Source of the DNA: Caldithrix sp964468415
GTDB taxonomy: Bacteria > Calditrichota > Calditrichia > Calditrichales > Calditrichaceae
Length of the DNA stretch: 64,000 bases
NCBI GenBank assembly: GCA_964468415.1
Contig: CAYXUS010000276.1
Span: forward strand, 1 to 64,000
Direction of reading: 5' to 3'
Position numbers and translations under genes: made by a program. Below the pieces are notes generated by a model. That model saw only the letters and a program-made list of their open reading frames with translations. It searched no databases and had not been told where the DNA came from. Positions 18,917 through 28,289 of this stretch are shown one piece after another; position 1 is the first letter of the stretch; each line of letters starts with the position of its first letter.

Positions 18917-19117
18917 AATATTTTTACATCTCCGTGAATTGCCATCTATTCATCGCACAACCTGCCAAAATCGTTTTAGCTTTTCTCAATACAAAGGCAA
19001 ATTTCGCATCTCATTCTTTGCGTTGAAGTAAATTTTATTTTCAAAAAGTGAATTTTTTTACGATATTCCACACAATTCAATCGCAAGTGTTTAACCGAAT
19101 TTACGGAGGATAAATCT

Positions 19118-20194
19118 ATGGCTAAAGTTCTGGATCATGTAAAACCTGGCGTACTAACCGGGAAAGATGTGCAAACGGTGTTTCAGATTGCAAAAGAAGA
19201 AGGCTTTGCCTTGCCCGCGGTAAACGTGGTGGGAACCAATTCCATCAATGCCGTACTGGAAGCGGCCCGTGAGATGAATTCGCCGGTTATCATTCAGTTC
19301 TCCAACGGTGGGGCTGCCTTTTACGCTGGCAAAGGCTTGTCCAATGATAATCAACAGGCTGCCATTAACGGAGCGGTTTCCGGGGCCAAACACATCTGGC
19401 AAATGGCCGAACTGTACGGAGTTCCGGTGATTGTGCACACCGACCATGCCGCTAAAAAGTTGCTCCCCTGGGTGGAAGGCCTGCTTAAAGTAAACGAAGA
19501 ACATTTTGCCCAAACCGGCAAACCGTTGTTTAGTTCGCATATGCTCGATTTGTCCGAAGAGCCGCTGGAAGAGAACGTGGCTATTTCCGCCCGGTTTCTG
19601 GAACGCATGGCGAAAATGGGCATGACGCTGGAAATTGAGCTGGGCGTAACCGGCGGTGAAGAAGACGGGGTGGACAACACCAATGTGGACAGCAAGCGCC
19701 TTTATACACAGCCGGAAGAAGTGGCCTACGCGTATGAGCGGCTGATGGCTATCAGCCCGAATTTTACCATTGCCGCGGCATTCGGAAATGTACACGGCGT
19801 GTACAAACCGGGCAATGTAGTGTTGCGTCCGGTTATTTTGAAGAATTCGCAGGAATACGTGCAGAAAAAATTCAACACCGGGCCGAAACCGGTGAATTTC
19901 GTCTTTCACGGCGGATCGGGCTCCACGCTGGAAGAAATTCGTGAAGCAGTGTCTTACGGGGTGGTTAAAATGAATATTGATACCGATACGCAATGGGCTT
20001 TTTGGAAAGGTGTAATGGATTATTACAAAAAGAATGAAGCCTATTTGCAGGGGCAGATTGGTAACCCTGAGGGCGAAGACAAGCCGAATAAAAAATACTA
20101 CGATCCGCGTAAGTGGTTACGTGCGGGCGAACAATCGATGGTTGAGCGTTTGAAGAAAGCCTTTGATGATTTGAACTGCGTGAATCGCAATTAG
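19118..20194 (+). CDS. fbaA: Class II fructose-bisphosphate aldolase
   Basis: Cleaves fructose 1,6-bisphosphate to dihydroxyacetone phosphate and glyceraldehyde 3-phosphate, or the reverse in gluconeogenesis. The 358-residue protein matches the class IIA (E. coli FbaA) type in length and motifs: VIVHTDHAAKK with zinc-binding His and catalytic Asp, LEIELGVTGGEEDGVD, AAFGNVHGVYKPGN, FHGGSGS and NIDTDTQWA. A GGAGGA ribosome site precedes it. It is a single-gene unit, closed by a terminator 18 bases after the stop. Confidence 0.97.
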   Translation: MAKVLDHVKPGVLTGKDVQTVFQIAKEEGFALPAVNVVGTNSINAVLEAAREMNSPVIIQFSNGGAAFYAGKGLSNDNQQAAINGAVSGAKHIWQMAELYGVPVIVHTDHAAKKLLPWVEGLLKVNEEHFAQTGKPLFSSHMLDLSEEPLEENVAISARFLERMAKMGMTLEIELGVTGGEEDGVDNTNVDSKRLYTQPEEVAYAYERLMAISPNFTIAAAFGNVHGVYKPGNVVLRPVILKNSQEYVQKKFNTGPKPVNFVFHGGSGSTLEEIREAVSYGVVKMNIDTDTQWAFWKGVMDYYKKNEAYLQGQIGNPEGEDKPNKKYYDPRKWLRAGEQSMVERLKKAFDDLNCVNRN

Positions 20195-20211
20195 AATACC
20201 GACTCGTATTT

Positions 20212-20244
20212 CCCCGTCCTTTCCTGCAGGACGGGGATTTTTTT
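20212..20244 (+). terminator. Rho-independent terminator after fbaA
   Basis: A perfect 9-bp G+C-rich stem (CCCCGTCCT with AGGACGGGG), a 7-base loop and a run of seven Ts at 20238-20244. Confidence 0.93.
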
Positions 20245-20374
20245 GACCCATCTTTAAATTCCGCCTTATTCATCCATTCATTTTTGACACGAATTTCCCA
20301 TGGCGAGATGGAATATGTTTCAGCCTGCTGTGCTGAGAAGAAATTTTCCCGAAAGCTGTGATTGGCTAAGTAAA

Positions 20375-20411
20375 AAGGTCGGCTTGAAAGCCGACCTTCG
20401 GATGATTTTTT
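20375..20411 (+). terminator. Second hairpin between fbaA and ygfK, possible terminator
   Basis: AAGGTCGGCT pairs with AGCCGACCTT around a TGAA loop, followed after seven bases by six Ts. The distance to the T run makes it a weaker terminator candidate; it could instead be a stabilising structure in the 5' leader of ygfK. Confidence 0.45.
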
Positions 20412-20492
20412 ACAGCAAACGGAAAATCGCAGTTGTAAAAAAAAATAAAAACCGGTAATTTACACTTTAAAGTAATTTTTAAAGGAGAAGCC

Positions 20493-23400
20493 ATGTCCGA
20501 CGTAATGCGACCGATTCCTTTGGAACAACTTCTAAACTGGATCATCGGGGAATTTAATCAAAAACGGAGCCTTTTCGGTTTGCCTGCAAAGCGTTTTTTT
20601 CGTTCGCAGGGGGCATCGGTGGTGCCGCTTTTGGGAGAGTTTCTGGAAAATCCTCTGGGGCCTGCGGCCGGTCCGCACACGCAGCTTGCGCAAAATATTA
20701 TTAGCGCCTATTTGACGGGCGGACGTTTTTTTGAACTGAAAACCGTGCAGAAGCTGGATCAATTGCGTATCGACAAACCTTGCATCGACGCGCAAGATGA
20801 GGGGTATAATGTGGAATGGTCGCAGGAATTGCGCCTGGAGCAGTCGTATGATGAATATGTGAAGGCTTGGTTTCTACTACCTGTTTTGGATGCTGCTTTC
20901 GGACTTTCGGGGGGCGAGGAGCGCGGCTTTATTTTTAATATGAGCGTGGGCTACGATCTGAAAGGCATCCAAAGCGAACGCATGAATCGTTTTATCGAAG
21001 ATTTGAGGGATGCCGCTCGCACGGAGACTTTTAATCGGTACCGGAAATGGCTGAGGGAGTGGGCGCAAAAGAATGAAACGTCGGACTGGCTGAAGAAAAT
21101 TCACGGGGAACGGGCAGCGGAAGTACGCGAGACGCTATTGCAAAGTTTGGAGACAATCTCTCCCCGCATTTCCGGCTCGGTGACGGTTTCTACCATGCAC
21201 GGTTGTCCGCCAGAGGAAATCGAGGCGATTTGCAGATATCTGATGCAAGAGAAGCATTTGCATACTTACGTGAAACTGAATCCTACGTTGCTGGGATTCG
21301 ATACGGTGCGCAAAATGCTCGATGATTTGGGGTACGGCTATGCGGAACTGGATGCGGCGGCCTTTGAACGGGATTTACAGTTTGCCGATGCAGTGCCCAT
21401 GCTGCGCCGGTTGCGGGAGGTTGCACGGGAGCGTGGGTTGCAGTTTGGGGTTAAGCTTTCCAATACGTTGGGCATGCGGAACGCTTTAAAGCGTTTACCC
21501 GGGGACGAGATGTACATGTCGGGACGTTCGCTTTTCCCGCTGACTATTAACCTGGCGTACGCATTGGCTGCCCATTTCAATGGGCAGTTGGCCATCTCAT
21601 ATTCCGGTGGTGCCTCCATGCACAATGTGGAAGAGATTCTGCAAACCGGCATTGGGCCCGTAACCATGGTCACGGAATTACTTAAACCGGGCGGTTATTT
21701 ACGTTTATTGCAAATGGTGCAAAAGGTGGAGACGACCGATTGGGCCCGATGGCTGGCGCGGCCAGCCATCGATTTGCAGCGCTTGAAAGCGCTGGCCGAA
21801 AGCGCTCTTTCCGATCCTTATTACCGTAAAGATACCCGTCAGGTGGAATCGATTAAAATCGATAAAAATCTGCCTCAATTCGATTGTTACGTTTCCCCCT
21901 GCCACGAAGCCTGCCCCATTCATCAGGATATTGCCGAATACATTCGTCTGGTAGAAGAAGGCCGTTATCTCGACGCGTTCAAGGTAATTGTGGAAACCAA
22001 TCCCTTGCCCCACATTTTGGGCTACATTTGCGACCACCAGTGCATGGACCACTGCACGCGCTGGGACTACGAATCGCCGGTTTACATACGCGAAATGAAA
22101 AAGGTGGCGGCCGAAAACGCTTGGAAAGCGTTTACCCAAAAAGAAATCGATCGACTTAAACCACCGGTCACCAATGGCATTCGGGTAGCAATTATCGGTG
22201 CCGGACCGGCCGGACTTTCCGCCGCCTATTTTCTGGCACGGGCCGGATTCGAAGTTACCGTGTTGGAAAAAGAAGCGCAGGCCGGTGGCACGGTACAAAA
22301 CGTTATCCCCGATTTTCGTTTGCCTCAGTACGCCATCGACCGGGACGTGGAACTGGTACGCCGTTTAGGTGTGGAATTCCGCTTTAATGTTCCCGGTGAT
22401 TTTTCGTTGGATTTATTGAAAAAACAAGGCTTCAAATACATCTTTCTGGGCATCGGAGCCGGAAAATCACGCAAGCTTTCCCTTGAAAAGGGAAGCGACA
22501 AAGTCATCGATGCTCTGGATTTTCTACGCGCTTTTCGTCAGAAAAAGGCCCCCAAACTGGGCAGGCGCGTGGCCGTCATCGGCGGAGGCAATTCGGCCAT
22601 GGACGCCGCCCGTGCTGCCTTGCGCTTGGAAGATACTGAAGAGGTGGTTATCGTCTATCGTCGCACGCAGGCATTCATGCCTGCCGACCGGGAAGAATTT
22701 GACGAAGCCATGATGGAGGGCGTGCAATTCAGAGAGCTGCTTCTGCCCGTGGCATTTACCTCAGGAAAACTAACCTGCCAAAAAATGCAATTGGCCGAAC
22801 AGGACACCGACGGCCGGCGGGCCGTCCGCCCCGTAAAAGGCGCACTGGAATCGATTAAAATCGATGCCGTAATCGCTGCCATCGGCGAAGAAGTGGATGC
22901 CGGCTTTTTAAAGGCCAACGGCATTCGGGTGCAAAACGGCAAGGTTTGGGCCGATGCCCAAACCAACGAAACCAGTGTGCCCGATGTTTTCGTTGGCGGC
23001 GATGCTTTACGCGGACCCTCAACCGTAGTGGAATCCGTTGCCGACGGCAAAAAAGCGGCGCTGGCCATTATCGCAAGAGAAGAACGCCAGCTCCCCGTGT
23101 TTGCCCGTCCCGACGCGTTTATCGATCGACCAAAACACAGCCAGGACATCCGGTTGAAAAAAGGCATGATTTTGCCTTTTGAAGCAAAAGAATACACCAA
23201 AGAGGCTTACCGCTGTCTGGGTTGCAACCTTATTTGCGACAAGTGTGTGGAAGTATGCCCCAACCGGGCCAATGTCGCCATTCCCGTGGCCGGTTCCGAC
23301 GGAAATTTCCACGATTTAGCACAAATTGTGCACATCGACGGCATGTGCAATGAGTGCGGCAACTGCGCTACTTTCTGTCCCTATCAGGGGGCGCCGTACA

Positions 23401-23657
23401 AAGACAAAATTACCGTATTTTGGAATGAAGAAGATTTTGAAAACAGCGAAAATGAAGGCTTTTTCCTGCTTGCACGCAAGGAACTGCTAACGTTTAAAAC
23501 ACGACTGGGCGGCAAAACAGGATTTGTGCATGTGAATTCGGCCGGAGACGTGGTGAAAGCCGATTGGCCACATGATGAGCCCCATTTTAAACAAATGCGT
23601 GTAGTTTTGAAAGAAATCATTAAAAATCACGAATACTTGCTAAATATGTGCGTTTAA
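20493..23657 (+). CDS. ygfK: YgfK-type flavin/iron-sulfur oxidoreductase ('putative selenate reductase subunit')
   Basis: 1054 residues with the same order as E. coli YgfK. Residues 1-450 are a dihydroorotate-dehydrogenase-like barrel (GPAAGPHTQLAQNI, TMHGCPPEEIEAICRY, ISYSGGAS). From about 465 a cysteine-rich Fe-S domain like the glutamate synthase small subunit follows (CHEACPIHQD, CDHQCMDHCTR). Then FAD (IGAGPAGLSAAYFL, near 567) and NAD(P)H (IGGGNSAMDAARAA, near 695) Rossmann folds, and two C-terminal ferredoxin clusters (CLGCNLICDKCVEVCP near 908, CNECGNCATFCP near 952). The selenate name is historical; E. coli YgfK belongs to an anaerobic purine-breakdown cluster. No purine genes are here. 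Its neighbours are korAB. Confidence 0.92.
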   Translation: MSDVMRPIPLEQLLNWIIGEFNQKRSLFGLPAKRFFRSQGASVVPLLGEFLENPLGPAAGPHTQLAQNIISAYLTGGRFFELKTVQKLDQLRIDKPCIDAQDEGYNVEWSQELRLEQSYDEYVKAWFLLPVLDAAFGLSGGEERGFIFNMSVGYDLKGIQSERMNRFIEDLRDAARTETFNRYRKWLREWAQKNETSDWLKKIHGERAAEVRETLLQSLETISPRISGSVTVSTMHGCPPEEIEAICRYLMQEKHLHTYVKLNPTLLGFDTVRKMLDDLGYGYAELDAAAFERDLQFADAVPMLRRLREVARERGLQFGVKLSNTLGMRNALKRLPGDEMYMSGRSLFPLTINLAYALAAHFNGQLAISYSGGASMHNVEEILQTGIGPVTMVTELLKPGGYLRLLQMVQKVETTDWARWLARPAIDLQRLKALAESALSDPYYRKDTRQVESIKIDKNLPQFDCYVSPCHEACPIHQDIAEYIRLVEEGRYLDAFKVIVETNPLPHILGYICDHQCMDHCTRWDYESPVYIREMKKVAAENAWKAFTQKEIDRLKPPVTNGIRVAIIGAGPAGLSAAYFLARAGFEVTVLEKEAQAGGTVQNVIPDFRLPQYAIDRDVELVRRLGVEFRFNVPGDFSLDLLKKQGFKYIFLGIGAGKSRKLSLEKGSDKVIDALDFLRAFRQKKAPKLGRRVAVIGGGNSAMDAARAALRLEDTEEVVIVYRRTQAFMPADREEFDEAMMEGVQFRELLLPVAFTSGKLTCQKMQLAEQDTDGRRAVRPVKGALESIKIDAVIAAIGEEVDAGFLKANGIRVQNGKVWADAQTNETSVPDVFVGGDALRGPSTVVESVADGKKAALAIIAREERQLPVFARPDAFIDRPKHSQDIRLKKGMILPFEAKEYTKEAYRCLGCNLICDKCVEVCPNRANVAIPVAGSDGNFHDLAQIVHIDGMCNECGNCATFCPYQGAPYKDKITVFWNEEDFENSENEGFFLLARKELLTFKTRLGGKTGFVHVNSAGDVVKADWPHDEPHFKQMRVVLKEIIKNHEYLLNMCV

Positions 23658-24070
23658 TCATAGATTTAAGTCGTGCAAATTTTGCAACTTGATGTGAGAA
23701 TAAATTCGAATACCGATTTGAAATCTCACCGTTCTTTTATAAAGCATACCTTTGCAATGCCCTCAGGGCGGAGAGCGCAAGTTAATGTTTTTTACCCAAA
23801 ATCGATGAAAGAATTTTTTAATGTGATAATTTTTTCACAAAAGAAATCAAAAAACGCTCTTTTTCTCAAAAAGAGTCTCAAAAAAACACAATTTTCTTTT
23901 GGATTAATTAGTTAAAAGATTTAAATTTGCCATCTTAAATTAATTTTTGAGGGGAAAAGAGAGGAAAGGAGAAAAAATCGCGAGATTTCAGAAAAAATTA
24001 ATGAAACACAGTAATTATTCCGAATGCAATTTACGTTTTAAAAATAATTCATAAACAGGGGTTACCATTT
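23658..24070. other. 413-bp AT-rich non-coding gap between ygfK and korA
   Basis: No convincing gene is seen. A possible 80-codon frame (23673-23915) has low-complexity Lys/Phe-rich composition and no ribosome site. An AT-rich hairpin (CTCTTTTT/AAAAAGAG, 23857-23875) and a purine-rich stretch at 23951-23976 lie upstream of korA. The length suggests korAB has its own promoter rather than simple read-through from ygfK. Confidence 0.6.
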
Positions 24071-25906
24071 ATGGAAAAGAAAAAAGAAACCAAAACATTG
24101 GAACGCGTGACCATCCGTTTCGCTGGCGATTCCGGGGACGGAATGCAGCTGACGGGTATGCGTTTTACGAATACCACCGCCCTTGAAGGGCACGAACTGG
24201 TAACACTTCCGGATTATCCGGCGGAAATTCGCGCACCGGCCGGAACATTATACGGAGTTTCCGGCTTCCAAATTCAGATTAGCAGTTCAGAAATTCACAC
24301 CCCGGGCGATCAACCCGATGTGCTGGTGGCCATGAATCCGGCCGCCTTAAAAGTGAACTTAAAATTGGTACGCGACAACGGCATCCTCATCATTAATTCC
24401 GACGCTTTCAAAGGCCGTAATCTGGAATTGGCCGGTTACGAAACCAATCCCTTGGAAGACGATTCGTTAAAAGGCTATCAAGTTTTTGCCATTCCCATTA
24501 CAACGCTTACGCGTAAAGCGCTGGAAGGGTTAAACCTTTCGGTAAAAGAAAAGGATCGTAGTAAAAACTTCTTTGCATTGGGGATCATCTTCTGGCTGTT
24601 CACCCATCCTCTGGAACCAACCATCGAATGGATCAAAGAAAAGTTCAAGAAAAATCCGGAAATTGTAGAAGCCAACATTCGTGCATTGAATGCCGGGTAC
24701 AATTACGCCTTGTCCACCGAACTTTTTAGCACCACCTATCGTGTGGAAAAAGCTAAAAAAGAACCGGGCAAATACCGCAATGTTACCGGCAACGAAGCGA
24801 TCGCTCTGGGATTTATTACAGCGGCCAAAAAGGCAAACAAACAGCTCTTTTTGGGCAGCTATCCCATCACGCCGGCCAGCGAAATTTTGCACGAATTGTC
24901 CAAATACCGTCACTTTGGTGTAAAGACATTTCAGGCAGAAGATGAAATCGCCGGAATCGGCTCGGCCATTGGTGCCTCGTACGCCGGTGCCCTGGGCATT
25001 ACCACCACCAGTGGCCCCGGTGTTGCCTTAAAATCCGAGTTTTTGGGCTTTGCCGTCATGGCCGAATTACCATTGGTGGTGACCAACGTGCAACGGGGTG
25101 GCCCCAGTACCGGTTTGCCGACCAAAACGGAGCAAGCCGATTTGTTGCAAGCCATGTACGGACGTAACGGAGAAGCCCCCATTCCCATTATTGCGGCAAA
25201 AAGTCCGGCCGATTGTTTTTATGCGGCCATTGAGGCTTCTCGTGTGGCCCTGATGTTTGCCACGCCGGTATTTTTGCTTACCGACGGGTACATTGCCAAT
25301 GGCTCTGAACCGTGGAAAATTCCCAATGTGGACGATATCCCGGAAATCAAAGTAGAATTGGCCTCCGATCCTGAAAATTACATGCCCTACAAACGCGATC
25401 CGGAAACGTTAGCCCGTAAACTTGCTTTGCCGGGTATGGCCGGGTTCGAACACCACATCGGCGGTCTGGAAAAAGATGAAACCGGCGATGTTTCGTACGA
25501 TCCGAACAACCACGACCGCATGGTACGTATCCGCGCGGCCAAAGTGGAACGCATCAATAACTACCTGGAACATCCCGAAATTAACGGCGATCCCGAAGGC
25601 GATCTGCTCATTGTAAGCTGGGGAAGTACGTACGGAACGGTCTTCGCCGCAATTGAAGCATTGCGCAAAAAAGGGAAAAAGGTTTCGTGGTTCCACCTCC
25701 GATGGATTAACCCGCTGCCTCCCACGTTGGAAAAATACATCCACAATTTCAAGAAAGTAGTGGTCCCCGAAATCAATCTGGGACAGCTCTCACGCCTGTT
25801 GCGTGAAAAATATCTGGTGGATGTCAAAGGGTTTAACCGCGTGCGTGGTTTACCTTTGAATACCAACGAACTGATCGAAGGGATTGAAGCGTTTTTGGAA
25901 AAATAA
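24071..25906 (+). CDS. korA: 2-oxoacid:ferredoxin oxidoreductase, fused gamma-alpha subunit
   Basis: Alpha subunit of 2-oxoglutarate (or related) ferredoxin oxidoreductase, which oxidatively decarboxylates a 2-oxoacid to acyl-CoA and reduces ferredoxin, or runs in reverse for CO2 fixation. The 611 residues have the gamma domain at the N-terminus (FAGDSGDGMQLTGMRF, PAEIRAPAGTLYGVSGFQI) fused to the alpha pyrimidine-binding domain, with the signature YPITPASEILHE near 262 and TTTSGPGVALKSE. This two-subunit type is the usual Kor. It is followed 24 bases later by korB. Substrate choice (2-oxoglutarate versus another 2-oxoacid) is inferred from the fusion type. Confidence 0.93.
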   Translation: MEKKKETKTLERVTIRFAGDSGDGMQLTGMRFTNTTALEGHELVTLPDYPAEIRAPAGTLYGVSGFQIQISSSEIHTPGDQPDVLVAMNPAALKVNLKLVRDNGILIINSDAFKGRNLELAGYETNPLEDDSLKGYQVFAIPITTLTRKALEGLNLSVKEKDRSKNFFALGIIFWLFTHPLEPTIEWIKEKFKKNPEIVEANIRALNAGYNYALSTELFSTTYRVEKAKKEPGKYRNVTGNEAIALGFITAAKKANKQLFLGSYPITPASEILHELSKYRHFGVKTFQAEDEIAGIGSAIGASYAGALGITTTSGPGVALKSEFLGFAVMAELPLVVTNVQRGGPSTGLPTKTEQADLLQAMYGRNGEAPIPIIAAKSPADCFYAAIEASRVALMFATPVFLLTDGYIANGSEPWKIPNVDDIPEIKVELASDPENYMPYKRDPETLARKLALPGMAGFEHHIGGLEKDETGDVSYDPNNHDRMVRIRAAKVERINNYLEHPEINGDPEGDLLIVSWGSTYGTVFAAIEALRKKGKKVSWFHLRWINPLPPTLEKYIHNFKKVVVPEINLGQLSRLLREKYLVDVKGFNRVRGLPLNTNELIEGIEAFLEK

Positions 25907-25930
25907 ACTCTAAAAGGAGTGAAAGATAAA

Positions 25931-26968
25931 ATGAGTGATCAAAATAAAGTAACAACAGGGCAGCTAAAGCTCACCCCGGCCGATTTTACCTCTAAATCCG
26001 AGCCAAGATGGTGCCCGGGCTGTGGCGATTACGCCATTTTGGCTTCGCTTAAAAAGGTTTTGCCGGAACTGGGCGTGCCCAAAGAAAATTTCGTTTTCGT
26101 TTCGGGAATCGGTTGTTCCAGTCGCTTCCCGTATTATGTGGACACGTTTGGCATTCACACCATTCATGGCCGTGCTCCCACGGTAGCAACGGGCATTAAG
26201 CTGGCCAATCCCGATTTGAAAGTGTTTGTCATTACCGGTGACGGCGATGCCCTGAGCATCGGCGGAAACCACTTCATTCACATGTGCCGCAGAAATGTGG
26301 ATTTGACCGTGGTGCTGTTCAATAACCGTATTTACGGCTTGACCAAAGGCCAGTATTCGCCAACCTCCGTCAAAGGGCAGGTTACCAAATCGTCTCCCTA
26401 CGGAACAATTGAAGACCCGTTCAATCCGGTTCTGATGGCTTTGGCCTCGGGTGCAACGTTTGTCGCCCGCACCATCGATCGTAATCCCAAACACTTAACC
26501 GAAATTTTGCGTCGTGCGGCGGAACACAAAGGTACATCTTTTGTGGAAGTGTACCAGAATTGTGTGATCTTTAATGATGGAGCCTATGCCGAGCTTTCCA
26601 AACCCGACACGAAAAATGAAAAAGCCGTGTACATGGAACATGGGCGTCCTTACGTGTTTGGTAACAACCACGACAAATACTTGCGCTGGAATTGCAACAG
26701 CTTTGAAGTAGCTCCGTACAGCGAAGATTTACCCGAGGACGAGTTGCTGATTCATGACGAAAAATCGGACAATCCCATGATTGAATTTGGGCTGGCCAGC
26801 ATGACCTATGACCCGAATTTCCCGACACCGATGGGTGTTTTCCGCGATATCGAAAAACCGACCTACGAAGACTTGTTGATCGACCAAATTAAAAAGGTAA
26901 CGGAAATGAAAGGCGAAGGAACGCTGGAAAAATTGTGGAATGCCGGAAATACCTTCTACCTGAAATAA
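25931..26968 (+). CDS. korB: 2-oxoacid:ferredoxin oxidoreductase, beta subunit
   Basis: 345-residue partner of KorA. It binds thiamine pyrophosphate through GDGDALSIGGNHF with NNRIYGLTKGQ, and a 4Fe-4S cluster through the cysteines in RWCPGCGDYA, GIGCSS and the later NCVIFND. ATG 25931 is chosen because AAGGAGTG at 25914-25921 is upstream; an in-frame GTG at 25919 overlaps that site. The strong terminator at 27015-27057 ends the korAB unit. Confidence 0.94.
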   Translation: MSDQNKVTTGQLKLTPADFTSKSEPRWCPGCGDYAILASLKKVLPELGVPKENFVFVSGIGCSSRFPYYVDTFGIHTIHGRAPTVATGIKLANPDLKVFVITGDGDALSIGGNHFIHMCRRNVDLTVVLFNNRIYGLTKGQYSPTSVKGQVTKSSPYGTIEDPFNPVLMALASGATFVARTIDRNPKHLTEILRRAAEHKGTSFVEVYQNCVIFNDGAYAELSKPDTKNEKAVYMEHGRPYVFGNNHDKYLRWNCNSFEVAPYSEDLPEDELLIHDEKSDNPMIEFGLASMTYDPNFPTPMGVFRDIEKPTYEDLLIDQIKKVTEMKGEGTLEKLWNAGNTFYLK

Positions 26969-27014
26969 GGCTGGTCAATTACAATAACTCGCCCATAAAA
27001 AATTAACGATCTGT

Positions 27015-27057
27015 AATTAAACTCCGATTAAGTTATTTAATCGGAGTTTAATTTTTT
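27015..27057 (+). terminator. Very strong Rho-independent terminator after korB
   Basis: A perfect 17-bp stem (left arm 27015-27031, right arm 27037-27053) with a GTTAT loop, running into a T tract ending at 27057. It ends 11 bases before the next start codon. Confidence 0.93.
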
Positions 27058-27068
27058 GGTGTGAATTT

Positions 27069-28064
27069 ATGAATACAGATAAGCCTGTGATTTTGATTGT
27101 TGACGACCAGCTGGATAATATCCAGACCATACGCGATATTTTGGAGGGCAAGCAATACCGAATTATCGAGGCAACCAACGGGCGGGAGGCCCTGCAAATT
27201 CTGGAAAAAACCACTCCGGATCTAATTCTTCTGGATGCCATGATGCCGGTCATGGATGGCTTTGAAACCGCGCGTTACATTCGCAAAAATATAGCGACCA
27301 GACTGATTCCGATTATTATGATTACGGCCCTGGACAGCGTGCAAGATCGCGTAAAAGGGCTGGAAGCCGGAGTAGATGACTTTATCACCCGTCCGTTTCA
27401 CATTGTCGAACTGCGGGCCCGCATTAAAAATCTTCTCCGTTTACGCGAATCGCTAAACGAATTGGAAAATGCCGAACAAGTGATTTTTAGCCTGGCCAAA
27501 GCCGTGGAAGCCAAGGACAAATACACCGAAGGACATTGCAACCGCTTGGCCAATCTTGCCGAATCTATGGGAAAGTTTCTGGACCTTCCCGAAGGTGATA
27601 TTGTGGTGCTGCGCCGTGGGGGAATTTTGCACGACATTGGGAAGATTGCCATCAGCGATCAAATTCTCCTAAAACCGGGCCCCCTGATCAGCGAGGAATT
27701 CGAGATCATCAAAAAACATCCGATTATTGGCGAAGAAATCTGCAAACCGTTAAAAACGCTACGACCCGTTTTGCCCGTGATCCGCTACCACCACGAACGC
27801 TTTAATGGCACCGGATACCCCGAGGGCCTAAGCGGGCAGCAAATACCATTAACCGCCCGCATCATTGGTCTGGTCGATTGTTACGATTCGCTGACCACGC
27901 ACCGCCCTTACCGCATGGCATTGCGCCACGATCAGGCCCTGGAAATCTGCGACCTGGAAACAAGGCGGGGACTCTGGGACCCTGAACTTTTCAAATCGCT
28001 TAAAGCCTTATTGGAAGATCGCCGCCTGAACAGGGCGAGCTTTTTACTGGGCACCCCTAATTAA
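27069..28064 (+). CDS. Response regulator with HD-GYP domain (RpfG-like)
   Basis: 331 residues. Receiver domain at 1-125 with VDDQ and LILLDAMMPVMDG; the conserved Lys position reads Arg (DDFITRPF). A linker leads to an HD-GYP domain with HDIGKI near 187 and HHERFNGTGYPEG near 240; HD-GYP proteins hydrolyse cyclic di-GMP. Metal ligands appear intact, so it is likely an active phosphodiesterase controlled by phosphorylation. No kinase is adjacent. The ribosome site is poor and the korB terminator is immediately upstream, so its promoter must overlap the terminator or it is translated from a very short leader. Confidence 0.92.
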   Translation: MNTDKPVILIVDDQLDNIQTIRDILEGKQYRIIEATNGREALQILEKTTPDLILLDAMMPVMDGFETARYIRKNIATRLIPIIMITALDSVQDRVKGLEAGVDDFITRPFHIVELRARIKNLLRLRESLNELENAEQVIFSLAKAVEAKDKYTEGHCNRLANLAESMGKFLDLPEGDIVVLRRGGILHDIGKIAISDQILLKPGPLISEEFEIIKKHPIIGEEICKPLKTLRPVLPVIRYHHERFNGTGYPEGLSGQQIPLTARIIGLVDCYDSLTTHRPYRMALRHDQALEICDLETRRGLWDPELFKSLKALLEDRRLNRASFLLGTPN

Positions 28065-28229
28065 CGGCCCACCAAATTTGTCAGAATTTCACCTTACCCT
28101 CTTACAATCATCTTTTTTTCAGTCCAATGTGTTAAGAGTAAATTTTCCTAACGATTTATTTTCTCAAAAATTAGGGAAAAAGCATTTTGTCGTCTGTAAA
28201 ATAAGTTGCGTTATTTTTTCTGTTGAATA

Positions 28230-28245
28230 TTGTAATTATTTACAA
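28230..28245. promoter_or_regulatory. TTGTAA-N4-TTACAA dyad upstream of the lapA-like operon
   Basis: A perfect 6-bp inverted repeat with a 4-base spacer in a 225-bp AT-rich gap, 44 bases before the lapA-like start. The layout resembles Crp/Fnr-family sites, and a Crp/Fnr gene lies three genes downstream. Binding is untested. Confidence 0.35.
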
Positions 28246-28289
28246 ATATGCTTATTTTTCGTTAACAAAATTTATTTGGAGTTACCCGT

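Noticed and set aside
23857..23875. AT-rich hairpin with a minus-strand T run in the ygfK-korA gap
   Set aside because: It would terminate minus-strand transcription, but no minus-strand gene is nearby, and the stem is mostly A-T.
23673..23915. Possible 80-residue protein between ygfK and korA
   Set aside because: Low-complexity Lys/Phe-rich translation, no ribosome site and AT-rich sequence; more likely non-coding.
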